64,000 nucleotides of DNA from Desulfocucumis palustris (lineage in GTDB: Bacteria > Bacillota > Desulfotomaculia > Desulfotomaculales > Desulfocucumaceae). The stretch is taken from NCBI RefSeq assembly GCF_002933875.1, contig NZ_BFAV01000045.1:111122-175121 (forward strand), written 5' to 3'. Positions 34,434 to 42,447 of the stretch are shown piece after piece. Below the pieces are notes generated by a model. It made no database searches. It was given only the letters and a program-made list of their open reading frames with translations, and was not told the origin of the DNA. The translations under genes were made by a program, and so were the position numbers. How positions within the stretch are numbered: the stretch's first letter is position 1; each line of letters starts with the position of its first letter.

Positions 34434-34591
34434 AGTTAATATAGGACAAAAGTACCAGACCTGCCAGGGAACGGGCCTAAAGACCCAATAAACAGCCGGT
34501 TAATGAGGATGGGAGCAGCAAAAAGCATATCAGGTTGTTCGATAAAGTGCTTATGTACATAACTTTCACCGGGGCGGGATGACTTGAAAAC
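34434..34591 (+). promoter_or_regulatory. long structured 5' leader of the pil operon, possible riboswitch
   Basis: The leader contains GGGCCTAAAGACCC (34474-34487), with a short GGG/CCC hairpin, then AGCCGGTTAATGAGG and another potential stem around CATATCAGGTTG. The words GGGCCTAAAG and AGCCGGTTA recall the 3' half of a cyclic di-GMP-I riboswitch, but the GCAAAGC element and the 5' GCAAACC are missing. I cannot assign a class. The leader is not a coding region and its GC content is higher than the promoter before it. Confidence 0.35.
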
Positions 34592-36268
34592 ATGAAATGC
34601 AATAATAAACAGAACTTTCTCGGTTCTATGCTGGTGAATGAAAAGGTTATAACCCGGGAGCAGTTGGAGAAGGCGCTGCAGCAACAGAGTATCAAGGGCG
34701 GAATGATAGGCAAAACGCTGGTGCAGCTGGGCTACTGTTCCGAGGACGATATTACCAGGGTGCTGGCCAGCCGGGCCGGTGTACCCTTTATATCAATGGA
34801 ATCATTTCAGGTAGACCCTGCCGCGGTGGCCACCCTTTCCGCCGAGGCCACCAGGCGCTACAAGGCGCTGCCGGTGGCCTTCGACGGGGATAAATTAATA
34901 GTGGCCATGCAGAAGCCCTCGGATATCATGGTCATGGATGATTTGCGCATCATGACCGGCTATGATATATCCCCGGTGGTGGTGCCGGATACGGAACTGG
35001 AGGCGGCCATAGAAAAATACAGCCGGGAGAGCATGGTGGTGGAGCCGGGGGAAGAGGAAAGCCAGCTTCCCGAAGACTTTAACGCCGATAATGTGACTTC
35101 CTCGGAAAGACCCGCCGTACAGCTGGTAAATATGATCATGACCCAGGCGGTAACCGCCGGGGCCAGTGACGTGCATATAGAACTTTATGAAAAATACATG
35201 CGGGTGCGCTTTAGAATAGACGGCGTTCTCCATGACATCATGGAACCGCCCCGCCGCATGCACGCTTCCCTGGTTTCAAGGTTAAAGGTAATGGCCAACC
35301 TGGATATTGCAGAGCGGCGGATACCCCAGGACGGCAGGATGTCTTTAAAGATAGAGGGCAGGATGATTGATATCCGGGTAGCCTCGCTGCCCGCCACCTT
35401 TGGTGAGAGGATTACCATGCGGCTGCTGGACCGCTCGGGTAAAATGCTCTCCCTGGTGGATTTGGGACTGGAGCCGGATATGCTGGAAAAATACCGGTCC
35501 CTGATCAGGCGCCCCTACGGCCTGGTGCTGGTTACCGGCCCCACGGGAAGCGGCAAGACCAGCACCCTTTACGCCAGTCTGGACGAGGTGGACAGGGTGG
35601 GGAAAAATGTCATTACCGTGGAGGACCCGGTGGAATACCGGCTGGACGGTATGAACCAGGTTCAGCTCAACCCCAAGGCCGGGCTTACCTTTGCCTCCGG
35701 ACTGCGTTCCATATTGCGTAATGATCCGGACATAATCATGGTGGGGGAGATCCGGGACATGGAGACCGCCCGCACGGCCATTGAAGCGGCCATGACCGGC
35801 CACCTGGTTTTTTCCACTTTGCATACCAATGATGCCCCCGGCGCCATCAGCCGTTTGCTGGAAATGGGTGTGGAGCCCTTTTTAATAGCCTCTTCACTTA
35901 GCTGTGTGGTGGCCCAGCGCCTGGCCAGGACACTCTGTCCAAATTGCAAGGAACCTTACGAATTGTCCCGCAGTGAACTGGAAAAGATACCCGACTTCCC
36001 CCTGCCCCAGGGGGAGGGTAAGGCGCTGCTTTACCGTCCCAAAGGCTGCTTTCGCTGCAGCAATACCGGCTACCGGGGGCGGTTCGGGGTTTATGAATTT
36101 TTATTTGCGGATGAAAAAATATACCGCATGACCCTGGAGAGAAAATCAGCCCAGGAAATAAAAGATGCGGCGGTGGAGGGCGGAATGACCACACTGCGTA
36201 AAAACGGCCTGCTAAAAGTCATGCGGGGCGTTACTTCACTGGAAGAGATGCTGAGGGTGGTATTGTGA
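34592..36268 (+). CDS. pilB: type IV pilus extension ATPase PilB
   Basis: Hexameric ATPase (GspE/PilB family) that drives pilus assembly from the cytoplasm. 558 aa: MshEN-like N-terminal domain with YCSEDDITRVLASRAGV, then the secretion ATPase core with Walker A GPTGSGKTSTLYASL (about 316), the Asp box DPVEYRLDGMNQVQ, Walker B LRNDPDIIMVGEIRD and the zinc tetracysteine CPNC...CFRC (449-489). First gene of the pil operon. The start ATG 34592 has only a weak upstream site (GGGGCGGGATGAC), which fits control through the leader. Confidence 0.95.
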   Translation: MKCNNKQNFLGSMLVNEKVITREQLEKALQQQSIKGGMIGKTLVQLGYCSEDDITRVLASRAGVPFISMESFQVDPAAVATLSAEATRRYKALPVAFDGDKLIVAMQKPSDIMVMDDLRIMTGYDISPVVVPDTELEAAIEKYSRESMVVEPGEEESQLPEDFNADNVTSSERPAVQLVNMIMTQAVTAGASDVHIELYEKYMRVRFRIDGVLHDIMEPPRRMHASLVSRLKVMANLDIAERRIPQDGRMSLKIEGRMIDIRVASLPATFGERITMRLLDRSGKMLSLVDLGLEPDMLEKYRSLIRRPYGLVLVTGPTGSGKTSTLYASLDEVDRVGKNVITVEDPVEYRLDGMNQVQLNPKAGLTFASGLRSILRNDPDIIMVGEIRDMETARTAIEAAMTGHLVFSTLHTNDAPGAISRLLEMGVEPFLIASSLSCVVAQRLARTLCPNCKEPYELSRSELEKIPDFPLPQGEGKALLYRPKGCFRCSNTGYRGRFGVYEFLFADEKIYRMTLERKSAQEIKDAAVEGGMTTLRKNGLLKVMRGVTSLEEMLRVVL

Positions 36269-37347
36269 GCGAAAAAAAATATTCAACAATAAAGGAAATA
36301 CTTACGGATGCGGTGCAGATGAACGGCTCGGACGTGCACCTGGCGGCGGGCATGCCGCCGGTGGTCAGGGTCTACGGCCAGTTAACCCCCATGAGCGAGC
36401 AAAAACTGATGCCCCGGGATATAGAGGAACTGGTTTTGCCGCTGCTGGACCAGAGCCAGGTGGAACGCCTCAAAAGCGAGCTGGAGCTGGATTTTTCCCT
36501 GTCAGTTCCGGGCCTGAGCCGTTTCCGGGGCAACATCATGTGGCAGCGGGGCTCCCTGGGGGTAAATTTCCGGGTGGTCACCATGGATATACCGACCCTG
36601 GAAAGCCTGGGGCTGCCTCCGGCGGTGAGGGAGCTCGCCTATCTGCCCCGGGGGCTGGTGCTGGTCACCGGACCCACGGGCAGCGGCAAATCCACCACCC
36701 TGGCGGCCATTATCCGGTTGATTAACGAGCAAAGAGCCCTGAATATAGTCACCATTGAGAATCCCATTGAATTTTTGCACAGTCACCAGAAGAGCATTAT
36801 CAAGCAGCGGGAGGTGGGCATAGACACCCATTCCTTCGCCAACGCCTTAAAACATGTGCTGCGCCACGATCCGGACGTGATACTGGTGGGTGAAATGAGG
36901 GACATGGAGACCATATCCATTGCCCTCACCGCGGCGGAAACAGGTCACCTGGTGTTTTCCACCCTGCACACCCAGACGGCGCCCCTGGCCCTGCACCGGA
37001 TCATTGACGTATTTCCGGACGCGTCCCGCAACCAGATCAGGCAACAGCTGGCGGACTCCCTGCAGGCCGTGGTGGCCCAGCAATTGCTGCCCAGGGCCGA
37101 CGGCGGCGGCAGGATGGCCGCCGTGGAGATATTGCTTACAAATCCCGCGGTCCGGAATCTGATCCGGGAGGGGAAGGAGCACCAGCTATATACGGCGATG
37201 CAGACCGGCAAGGAAGCGGGTATGCAGACCATGGACCAGGCCCTGGCGGAACTGGTCATGAGGGGCAGAATCTCCATGGATGTGGCTGTGGAGCGCTGCG
37301 TGGACAGGATTGAAATGGATCGTTACATGAAAAGGGGTTTTTTCTAA
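36265..37347 (+). CDS. pilT: pilus retraction ATPase PilT
   Basis: Retraction motor, 360 aa, so twitching motility or retraction is expected. Walker A GPTGSGKSTTLAAII (about 136-150), IENPIEFLH, the AIRNLIRE-like box (AVRNLIREGKEHQL), and LRHDPDVILVGEMRD. It has GTG 36265, which overlaps the pilB stop by four bases (GTGA), so translation is coupled. PilT in a monoderm pilus locus is less common than PilB, and is also known from Clostridium perfringens. Confidence 0.95.
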   Translation: MSEKKYSTIKEILTDAVQMNGSDVHLAAGMPPVVRVYGQLTPMSEQKLMPRDIEELVLPLLDQSQVERLKSELELDFSLSVPGLSRFRGNIMWQRGSLGVNFRVVTMDIPTLESLGLPPAVRELAYLPRGLVLVTGPTGSGKSTTLAAIIRLINEQRALNIVTIENPIEFLHSHQKSIIKQREVGIDTHSFANALKHVLRHDPDVILVGEMRDMETISIALTAAETGHLVFSTLHTQTAPLALHRIIDVFPDASRNQIRQQLADSLQAVVAQQLLPRADGGGRMAAVEILLTNPAVRNLIREGKEHQLYTAMQTGKEAGMQTMDQALAELVMRGRISMDVAVERCVDRIEMDRYMKRGFF

Positions 37348-37379
37348 AGCCGGATTATTCCCGTTGAAAGGAGTATTCC

Positions 37380-38588
37380 ATGCCTTTATATTCATACCAG
37401 GTTATGGACAAGACCCAGACCACCCTTACAGGCAAAATAACCGCGGACCAGGAGTGGACGGCGGTCAGCAAGCTGCGCAGCATGGGCTACCTGGTGCTGG
37501 AGGTCTCCGAGGTTAGGGAGTCGGCCTTAAACAGCCTTTTCGGGGGCCGCCGCAAGGTAAAGCTGAGCCATTTGAGTTTTTTTACCAGGCAGCTGGCGGC
37601 CATGCTGTCCTCCGGAATACCCCTTACCCGCAGTTTGTACACCTTAAGCAGGGAGCAGGAAAATCCCCTGCTGGGCATGATTGCCGGGGAGGTGGCCCGC
37701 AGTATCGAGGGGGGCGTAAGTTTTTCGGAATCCCTGCGGGCTTACCCCGATGTTTTTTCCGATATGTTTGTGGATATGATCAGGGCCGGCGAGGTGGGCG
37801 GGGCCATGGAAGAAATGCTGGAACGCCTGTCCACCCAGCTGGAGCGGGATAAAAATTTACAGGACAGCGTCCGGTCCGCCACCATTTACCCGTCGGTGAT
37901 ACTAATTTTTGCGGTAATTATTGTGACAGCCCTGCTGGTGGTGGTAGTGCCCATATTTAAAGGTTTTATACCGGAGGGCACGCCTATTCCACTGCCCACA
38001 AAGATGGTTATGTTTTTAAGCGACACTGTCCGGGGCTACTCATATCTATACATGCTGGGGCTGGTGCTGGCCTGGCTGGGCGTTTATTCCTTTACCCGCA
38101 GCCGGAGGGGCCGCTCAATATGGGATTTTTATAAATTTCGCCTGCCGGTATTCGGCGTCCTTTTAAAAAAAGTGGCCGTGGCCCGTTTTGCCCGGACCTT
38201 TGCCACCCTGCTGGCCGGCGGCATACCGGTCATCCAGGCCCTGGAGGCGGCGGGACCGGCCTCGGGCAGCAAGCTGATGGCGGATATCATCAAGGAGACC
38301 GGGGAAGGCATACAGGAAGGAAAGAATATTTTTGTGCCCCTGGAAAAAAGCGGATTTTTCCCTCCCATATTGACCAGCATGGTGGCCGTGGGGGAGGAAA
38401 CCGGCCAACTGGCTTACCTGCTGGGCAGGGTGGCGGATTTTTTCGAGGAGGAAGTGTCCACCATGAGCAAAGCCCTTGCCTCCCTGCTGGAGCCGCTGAT
38501 GATTATAGGTGTCGGATTGGTGATAGGCCTTATCGTTATAGCTATATATCTGCCTATTTTCACCACGGTTACATCGATGGGGAAGTGA
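37380..38588 (+). CDS. pilC: type IV pilus inner membrane platform protein PilC
   Basis: Membrane platform of the pilus motor, 402 aa, PilC/GspF family. Two tandem T2SSF domains (about 70-190 and 270-395), each ending in a hydrophobic segment; the LSFFTRQLAAMLSSGIPLTR and FARTFATLLAGGIPV motifs are the repeat signature, with GEETGQLAYLL in the second. ATG 37380, with AAAGGAG 9 nt upstream. It overlaps nothing; the sigma factor gene begins 4 nt after its stop. Confidence 0.94.
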   Translation: MPLYSYQVMDKTQTTLTGKITADQEWTAVSKLRSMGYLVLEVSEVRESALNSLFGGRRKVKLSHLSFFTRQLAAMLSSGIPLTRSLYTLSREQENPLLGMIAGEVARSIEGGVSFSESLRAYPDVFSDMFVDMIRAGEVGGAMEEMLERLSTQLERDKNLQDSVRSATIYPSVILIFAVIIVTALLVVVVPIFKGFIPEGTPIPLPTKMVMFLSDTVRGYSYLYMLGLVLAWLGVYSFTRSRRGRSIWDFYKFRLPVFGVLLKKVAVARFARTFATLLAGGIPVIQALEAAGPASGSKLMADIIKETGEGIQEGKNIFVPLEKSGFFPPILTSMVAVGEETGQLAYLLGRVADFFEEEVSTMSKALASLLEPLMIIGVGLVIGLIVIAIYLPIFTTVTSMGK

Positions 38589-38592
38589 TGCC

Positions 38593-39312
38593 GTGCAGGA
38601 AGTGGCAAAATTAAAAATATCCGGCGGAATTCCTCTGGAGACGGCCATGGCCTCTTACCTGTCCTGCAGGGATCAGGAGCGCCTGCTGGAGGTGGTGCGG
38701 TCCGGCGCCGGGCTTGTTCAGCATTTCGCTTCTTTTTATATCCCCTGCGGCCCCCGGGAGGACGCGGTGCAGGCCGGGTTTGAGGGGCTGCTGAAGGCTG
38801 CCGGCCGCTACGATCCGGCCCGGGGGGTGTCCTTTGCAACCTATGCCGGCCACTGCATAATGGGTGAAATACGCCATTATCTCCGCAAGGAGGCGTCTTA
38901 TTGGCGGCCCGTCTGGGCGGCGGCTTTGCAGAAGCGGGTGAGCCTGGTAATGGAGGAATACTTCCGGGAGAGCGGCGATGTCCCCACCATCGGCCAGATT
39001 GCCGGCGCCATGAACATCCGGGAGCAGGGCGTGCTTGAAATAATGCGCTGCGGACTGGTTTCCCTGGACGAAATTGATATATCCAAGGTGCACAGCCTCA
39101 GGTATGAAACCTTTAAACTGCCCGTTGAGGACCGTATTGCCCTGGCCATGGCCCTGGATAAGCTCTCGGAATTGCAGCGCAGGGTGGTGACGTTACTGTA
39201 TTACCGGGATATGACCCAGTCCCAGGCAGCCGACGAGCTGGGCTTAAGCCAGCGCAGGGTATCCAGGGTACTGGCCGGGGCGCTGAAAAAGTTAAAGCAA
39301 ATTCTATCCTGA
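38593..39312 (+). CDS. sigma-70 family RNA polymerase sigma factor inside the pil operon
   Basis: Sigma factor of 239 aa. Region 2 is seen in REDAVQAGFEGLLKAAGRYDPARGVSFATYAGHCIMGEIRHYLRK in pieces: DAVQAGFEGL, YDPARGVSFATYA and GEIRHYLR, typical of group 3 factors such as SigF/SigG/SigB. Region 3 (VPTIGQIAGAMNI) and region 4 (LDKLSELQRRVVTLLYY, MTQSQAADELGLSQRRVSRVL) follow. GTG start after GGGAAG. It sits between pilC and pilM with gaps of 4 and 141 nt. Its regulon is unknown; the pilin genes downstream are candidates. Confidence 0.85.
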   Translation: MQEVAKLKISGGIPLETAMASYLSCRDQERLLEVVRSGAGLVQHFASFYIPCGPREDAVQAGFEGLLKAAGRYDPARGVSFATYAGHCIMGEIRHYLRKEASYWRPVWAAALQKRVSLVMEEYFRESGDVPTIGQIAGAMNIREQGVLEIMRCGLVSLDEIDISKVHSLRYETFKLPVEDRIALAMALDKLSELQRRVVTLLYYRDMTQSQAADELGLSQRRVSRVLAGALKKLKQILS

Positions 39313-39394
39313 CAGGACCGCGGGGATTATATCCGGCTGTCCGTGTTGCGGCACGGGCCGGGCACATTCCCGGGCCAATTGTATTAATAAAGCA

Positions 39395-39437
39395 GGAAAT
39401 TAAGGTAACCGGAAAGCGTGTCCCCTTATCTAGTAAG
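39395..39437. repeat. diverged copy of the GTAACCGG repeat before pilM
   Basis: TTAAGGTAACCGGAAAGCGTGTCC in parts matches the repeat at 24509-24556 (GTAACCGG, GTGTCCCC, then TTATCT where the other has CTACCT). The palindromic arms have decayed here. It lies directly upstream of the pilM ribosome site. Confidence 0.5.
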
Positions 39438-39453
39438 GAGATGGTGTACATAA

Positions 39454-40503
39454 ATGACATTGCTCAAATCTGCCGGAGGAGTGGGTCTGGAGCTGGATAC
39501 CGGTGTTATCCGGGTGGTGGAGCTAAAGGGTACGGCCCGCAACGCTTCTCCAGTGGCCGCCGCCCAGTTGGAAATACCTGCGGAAGCCGTGGCGGAAGGG
39601 GTTGTGGCTGACGGTGGGGCTGTGGCCGGGGCTCTGTCCCGGCTGTGGGCAAAGGCCGGCATTAGCACCAGGGAGGTGGTGCTGGGAGTTTCCAACCAGG
39701 GCGTGCTCATGCGCCTGGCCACCTTTCCCAAAATACTGGAGAAAAAACTTTCCCAGACCCTGCATTACCAGGCGGGGGATTATTTCCCCCTGCCCATGGA
39801 GCAGATGGTGCTGGATTTTTCTATAATAGGCGAAACTGCCGGGCAGAGCGGCCCGGAGTTGGAGGTGCTGCTGATAGCCGCCCGGCGGGATATGCTGGAA
39901 AGGAATATAGGGGCGGTGGTGCAGGCCGGGCTGGAGCCCAGGGTGGTGGATGCCTCCGCCCTAGCCCTGGTGCGCATGCTGCCGGGGGAATATTTATCCC
40001 GCACGGTGCTGCTGGCCGATATTTCCAACGGTCTTACCACCCTGGTGCTGTCCTCCGGAGGGGTGCCCCGTTTTTCCCGGGTGCTGTCCCACTCCCTGCA
40101 AACCCTGGCCAGGGAAATGGACTTGACCCTGGCGGGACTGCCGGAGACCAGTGAACTGGTGGCCGCCACCTCGGGGGATGATGACCGCCGGGACGGGCCT
40201 GAGGGAGGGGTATTACCCGGGCAGTGGGGAATCGTGCTGGCCAACGAGCTGCGTTCCTCCATCGGTTACTATCAGATCCAACCCGGAGCGGAGGCCGTGG
40301 AGTCGGTATTTTTAAGCGGCAGGGGTTCCCGGGTACCCGGGCTGGCCGCCATGTTGCAAGAAATGCTGGAGCTTCCGGTGGAGCCGCTTTCACCCGGGGA
40401 CAGGAGCGATGGCCTGGAGCGGCTGCGGGGTATAGCCCCGGAGCCGGATATACGGCACTTTACCCTTTGCACGGGCCTGGCCCTGCGGGGATTGGAGGCA
40501 TAA
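39454..40503 (+). CDS. pilM: type IV pilus assembly protein PilM
   Basis: Actin-like ATPase fold, cytoplasmic, 349 aa; binds the N-terminus of PilN. GLELDTGVIRVVELKG is the phosphate-1 loop; VVLGVSNQGVLMRLATFP, SQTLHYQAGDYFPLP and LLADISNGLTTLVL (phosphate-2) follow, and FLSGRGSRVPGLAAML near the end is the adenosine loop. It starts with ATG 39454; AAGGAGATGG is the ribosome site. Confidence 0.92.
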   Translation: MTLLKSAGGVGLELDTGVIRVVELKGTARNASPVAAAQLEIPAEAVAEGVVADGGAVAGALSRLWAKAGISTREVVLGVSNQGVLMRLATFPKILEKKLSQTLHYQAGDYFPLPMEQMVLDFSIIGETAGQSGPELEVLLIAARRDMLERNIGAVVQAGLEPRVVDASALALVRMLPGEYLSRTVLLADISNGLTTLVLSSGGVPRFSRVLSHSLQTLAREMDLTLAGLPETSELVAATSGDDDRRDGPEGGVLPGQWGIVLANELRSSIGYYQIQPGAEAVESVFLSGRGSRVPGLAAMLQEMLELPVEPLSPGDRSDGLERLRGIAPEPDIRHFTLCTGLALRGLEA

Positions 40504-40506
40504 TTC

Positions 40507-41247
40507 GTGGACATTAGAATCAACCTGCTGCTTCCGGAACTTAAGGCCGCCCAGGAACAAAAACGCCATAAGCAGCGATTGATGCTGATCAGTCTGGCGG
40601 TTATTGGTCTGTTTATTTTTGTTTACGGCACGCTGTTTGCGTTCACCCTGTACGCCAGGGCCGGGGCCGAAAAGCTGCGGGAGGAGCGCGGAACCCTGGA
40701 GGCGGGTATAACAAATTTGAAATATTTTGCGGACCTGCAGGCCGGCGCCGCCGAAGCGGGGAAACTGGCGCAAAAAGTGCGGGGCAATCCAGTGGACTGG
40801 TCGGGGGTGCTGTGGGAAATGGGGGCTTATCTCCCGGCGGATGTTTGGATTATTGATTTTTTTTACAGCGAGGAGCCGGGGAAAAACCAGAAGCAGCCCA
40901 CCCCCTTTGAAGCAGCGGCCCAGGCCGCGGACAAAGCCGTGGGCGGGATTTCCCAGGCTGCCGGCTCCAGTCAGACAGGGGCTAAAGCCCCGTCCTCAAG
41001 TCAGTCTAAAACCAGTGCCAAAGGTGCCGTCGCAGGTGAAGTTACCATTAAGGGACAAGCCTACGATCAGCCCTCGGTGTCTTTGTTCATAGACGCAATG
41101 AAGAATATTAAGGCTTTTGGGGAGGTTTATTGCAAGTCCAGCACCGAGAAGGCTGAAGGTGAGCAAACCTTTATTGATTTTGAAATTAAGGCCGGGCTGC
41201 GGCCTGAAGGGCAGGGTTCCACGGCCTCCGGAAAGGCGGGTGACTGA
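40507..41247 (+). CDS. pilN: type IV pilus assembly protein PilN
   Basis: Inner membrane protein, 246 aa. The short cytoplasmic tail begins DIRINLLLPEL, the PilM-binding motif INLLP of the family; one helix follows (about 24-45), then a coiled coil and a periplasm-like (here extracytoplasmic) domain. The stretch at about 125-175 (rich in Ser, Gln, Ala, Lys) is a low-complexity insertion not found in most PilN, so the protein is longer than the usual 180-200 aa. GTG 40507 lies 3 nt after the pilM stop. Confidence 0.88.
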   Translation: MDIRINLLLPELKAAQEQKRHKQRLMLISLAVIGLFIFVYGTLFAFTLYARAGAEKLREERGTLEAGITNLKYFADLQAGAAEAGKLAQKVRGNPVDWSGVLWEMGAYLPADVWIIDFFYSEEPGKNQKQPTPFEAAAQAADKAVGGISQAAGSSQTGAKAPSSSQSKTSAKGAVAGEVTIKGQAYDQPSVSLFIDAMKNIKAFGEVYCKSSTEKAEGEQTFIDFEIKAGLRPEGQGSTASGKAGD

Positions 41248-41250
41248 CCG

Positions 41251-41784
41251 GTGGCGGTTAAAAAAAGTGCTGTGAGTTTTCCCTGGGCCGTGCTGGGGAT
41301 CATAGGGGCGGCGGCGATGTTATTTCTGCTTTATCACCAGTTGGGATTGCTGCAGGCCGCCCGGCAGGAAAGGGCCGCCGAAGGGCAGACCCTGGAGCGG
41401 ACCAGGCAGCACCTGCGGCAGCTGGAAAACACCAGGGACCACGCCGCCCTGTTGCAACTGCAACTGCAGGCCCTGGAGCAGGCAATACCCACCGGGGCCG
41501 GCGAGGATGAACTGATTGAATATATGCAGAGGATCGCCGATAACACCGGTTCCGGGTTCATACAGTTAACCTTTGGAGAACGGTCTTCCAAAGAGGGCTA
41601 TACGGAGATGCCCTTCACGGTATCCTTTCAGGGACGATACCAGGGGCTGGTGGATCTTCTGGGAGAATTGCAGTACGGGGGAAGGATCATCACCATAGAC
41701 CAATTGAAGATCGGCAAGGGCCAGGATGAATTGCCCAATCTCAGGGCGGATATAACCTGCAAAACCTATTACAGAAATAAATAA
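41251..41784 (+). CDS. pilO: type IV pilus assembly protein PilO
   Basis: Single-pass membrane protein, 177 aa. One hydrophobic helix (VLGIIGAAAMLFLLYHQ, about 12-28), a coiled coil with LERTRQHLRQLENTRD, then a small ferredoxin-like domain. Low sequence similarity is normal for PilO; position after pilN and topology carry the assignment. Begins with GTG 41251, 3 nt after the pilN stop. Confidence 0.82.
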   Translation: MAVKKSAVSFPWAVLGIIGAAAMLFLLYHQLGLLQAARQERAAEGQTLERTRQHLRQLENTRDHAALLQLQLQALEQAIPTGAGEDELIEYMQRIADNTGSGFIQLTFGERSSKEGYTEMPFTVSFQGRYQGLVDLLGELQYGGRIITIDQLKIGKGQDELPNLRADITCKTYYRNK

Positions 41785-41844
41785 CATCAAGAAGCGGGCA
41801 GGCGGCGTTACCCGGAGTGTCACCCGCAGGGGGAGAGAAACAAG

Positions 41845-42447
41845 GTGCGCGGATTGCTGCAGAAGGAAATAAAGCTCGACACCAAACAAATAAAAGATTT
41901 TATTGTTAAAAATAAAAGAATTGTGGCTGTCTCCGGGGCCGGATTGGCTGTGGTCATCATTGCCCTAATAATTTTTTTGACAATGAATCCCGGAAAAGAT
42001 ACCCCGGCGAATAATGATCCGGCGGCCTCCCAGCAGCCCGTCTACTCGTATCTGCCGGAAAACACCAGGGTTACCGGGGAGCGGGCCGGGGTGCGGGACC
42101 CTTTTACCGGCGCCCTGGCGCTAAAGGGAGTGATAACGGGCGAAGGGGAAGATAACGTGGCCATTATCGAGGCTGGGAATATATCCTATGTTGCCCGGAA
42201 AGGCGCCGTGGTGGCAGGCGGCTGGACGGTGGACAGCATTAAAAGCGACGCTGTGTATTTAAAGGCCGGGGACAGGAAAATCCGCCTGGATTTCAACGGC
42301 AGGGTGAAAAATATCGATGTCAAACCAGCGGCCAATACCGGGGATAACCAGTCCGGGCCAAAAGAAACAGCAGGCTCCGCCTCCGGACAGGCGGCGGAGG
42401 AGGATAAAAGCCAGTCCGCCACCGGGGAAGGCGGAGGTGTTGAATGA
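41845..42447 (+). CDS. PilP-like pilus assembly protein
   Basis: 200 aa, one N-terminal helix (about 31-51) with a short cytoplasmic tail, then an extracytoplasmic domain with RDPFTGALALKGVITGEGEDNVAIIEAGN in pieces, the beta core VARKGAVVAGGWTVDSI typical of PilP/GspC-type HR domains, and a low-complexity C-terminal tail rich in Ser, Gly and Glu. In Gram-negatives PilP links PilN/PilO to the secretin; here its partner could be the short secretin-like protein encoded next, with which it overlaps by four bases. GTG start after GGGGGAG. Confidence 0.75.
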   Translation: MRGLLQKEIKLDTKQIKDFIVKNKRIVAVSGAGLAVVIIALIIFLTMNPGKDTPANNDPAASQQPVYSYLPENTRVTGERAGVRDPFTGALALKGVITGEGEDNVAIIEAGNISYVARKGAVVAGGWTVDSIKSDAVYLKAGDRKIRLDFNGRVKNIDVKPAANTGDNQSGPKETAGSASGQAAEEDKSQSATGEGGGVE

